Assembly (NCBI GenBank): GCA_036320915.1
Contig: JAXBDG010000009.1
Span: 2,480,001-2,544,000 of the forward strand
DNA: 64,000 bases
DNA from: Linnemannia elongata
Taxonomy: Eukaryota > Mortierellomycota > Mortierellomycetes > Mortierellales > Mortierellaceae
Direction: 5' to 3'
Below, piece after piece: positions 63,619-64,000 of the stretch. The position numbers and the translations under genes were made by a program. Positions within the stretch are counted from its first letter, which is position 1, and every line of letters starts with the position of its first letter. The notes beneath the pieces are model-generated. The model had not been told where the DNA came from. It saw only the letters and a program-made list of their open reading frames with translations, and searched no databases.

Positions 63619-64000
63619 AAATATTTCTTTCGTTCCTCTACTGAGGATGTCGTGAGACAATCAAAGTTTTTTTGTTAGTCAGCCTTTGCCGAATCAGCTG
63701 CACAATGGCTGCCTTTCCTTCTCGCTCTACTCTGGTCTCGTCTGGCTTGATGTCTTCCAAAACTTTTTTGCCGCCTTCACCAACGAGACTGGTGGTCCCG
63801 ACTCCTGGGCTGCCCTTTTGCAGCCACTTGTTCAAGGCTCTAGGTACTTCGTTTTGACCCTTGTCTTTGTTTTATGAGTCGTTAGTTTATCAAAGCACCC
63901 TTGTGGTGAAATCGACAATGTATAAGAGAATGCTCCTATTCTCCTTCTTTGAAGTACGAACAGAATAAAGTGTTGCTGTTAATGAAGCAATGCTGTCAAG
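63619..64000. other. Right edge, possible coding fragment
   Basis: A 63-codon frame at 63686-63877 contains YSGLVWLDVFQNFFAAFTNE and SWAALLQPLVQGSRYF, which look protein-like, but the start is poor and no family is recognised. It may be a fragment of a repeat-encoded protein. Confidence 0.25.

Noticed and set aside
1..64000. CRISPR arrays, operons, bacterial-type elements
   Set aside because: Nothing with regular spaced repeats of CRISPR size; gene structure is eukaryotic throughout.

Overview
The window reads as nuclear DNA of a filamentous fungus. Genes carry short GT-AG introns of roughly 70-160 bases, leaders are pyrimidine- or CA-rich, and there is a eukaryotic tRNA-Ala(AGC). The mix of a NACHT/pentapeptide/WD40 giant, F-box-like families, a secreted aspartic protease, piggyBac, MULE and LINE elements, and much duplicated intergenic DNA suggests an early-diverging soil fungus, most likely Mortierellomycotina (Mucoromycota). 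That placement is inference from gene style; no marker gene was searched.

Layout. 0-6.3 kb: a small cysteine-rich secreted protein, a two-exon secreted pepsin-type protease, and an apparently intact piggyBac-type transposase. 6.6-12.3 kb: a Nup153-like nucleoporin gene (minus strand, four exons) and, facing it, an inverted broken copy that keeps the first exons and the C-terminus but has a stop in exon 1, a lost splice acceptor and an unrelated middle. 13.2-25.9 kb: a nested inverted duplication. Two nearly identical 3.26-kb arms (15787-19042 and 20081-23336) each carry a divergently transcribed peroxisomal D-amino-acid oxidase gene and a degenerate minisatellite, around a 1.04-kb spacer. Outside the arms lie diverged copies of a small secreted Kex2-type repeat-peptide precursor (WHYRR motifs) and an arrestin-fold gene, complete on the right and truncated on the left.

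27-40 kb: two housekeeping genes, ATP-dependent PEP carboxykinase and the mitochondrial carbamoyl-phosphate synthase small subunit, separated by a complete MULE transposon inserted into a poly-C tract. 41.8-42.9 kb: a secreted-type gene whose coding sequence is spread over several frames. 43.5-62.1 kb: an amber-mutated F-box-like gene and its intact paralogue flank a complex area. There a two-exon hypothetical gene family exists as head-to-head copies; one copy is split by a 5'-truncated LINE, which is itself split by a foldback MITE. Next comes a 1784-residue NLR-like protein. The right end holds a tRNA-Ala.

There is no operon logic. The housekeeping genes (PEPCK in gluconeogenesis, CPA1 in arginine synthesis, the nucleoporin, tRNA) sit in a matrix shaped by transposition and inverted duplication, and the accessory genes (protease, secreted peptides, DAO, NLR) are typical of fast-evolving fungal families. 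Gene models were assembled by eye from splice signals and frame continuity.
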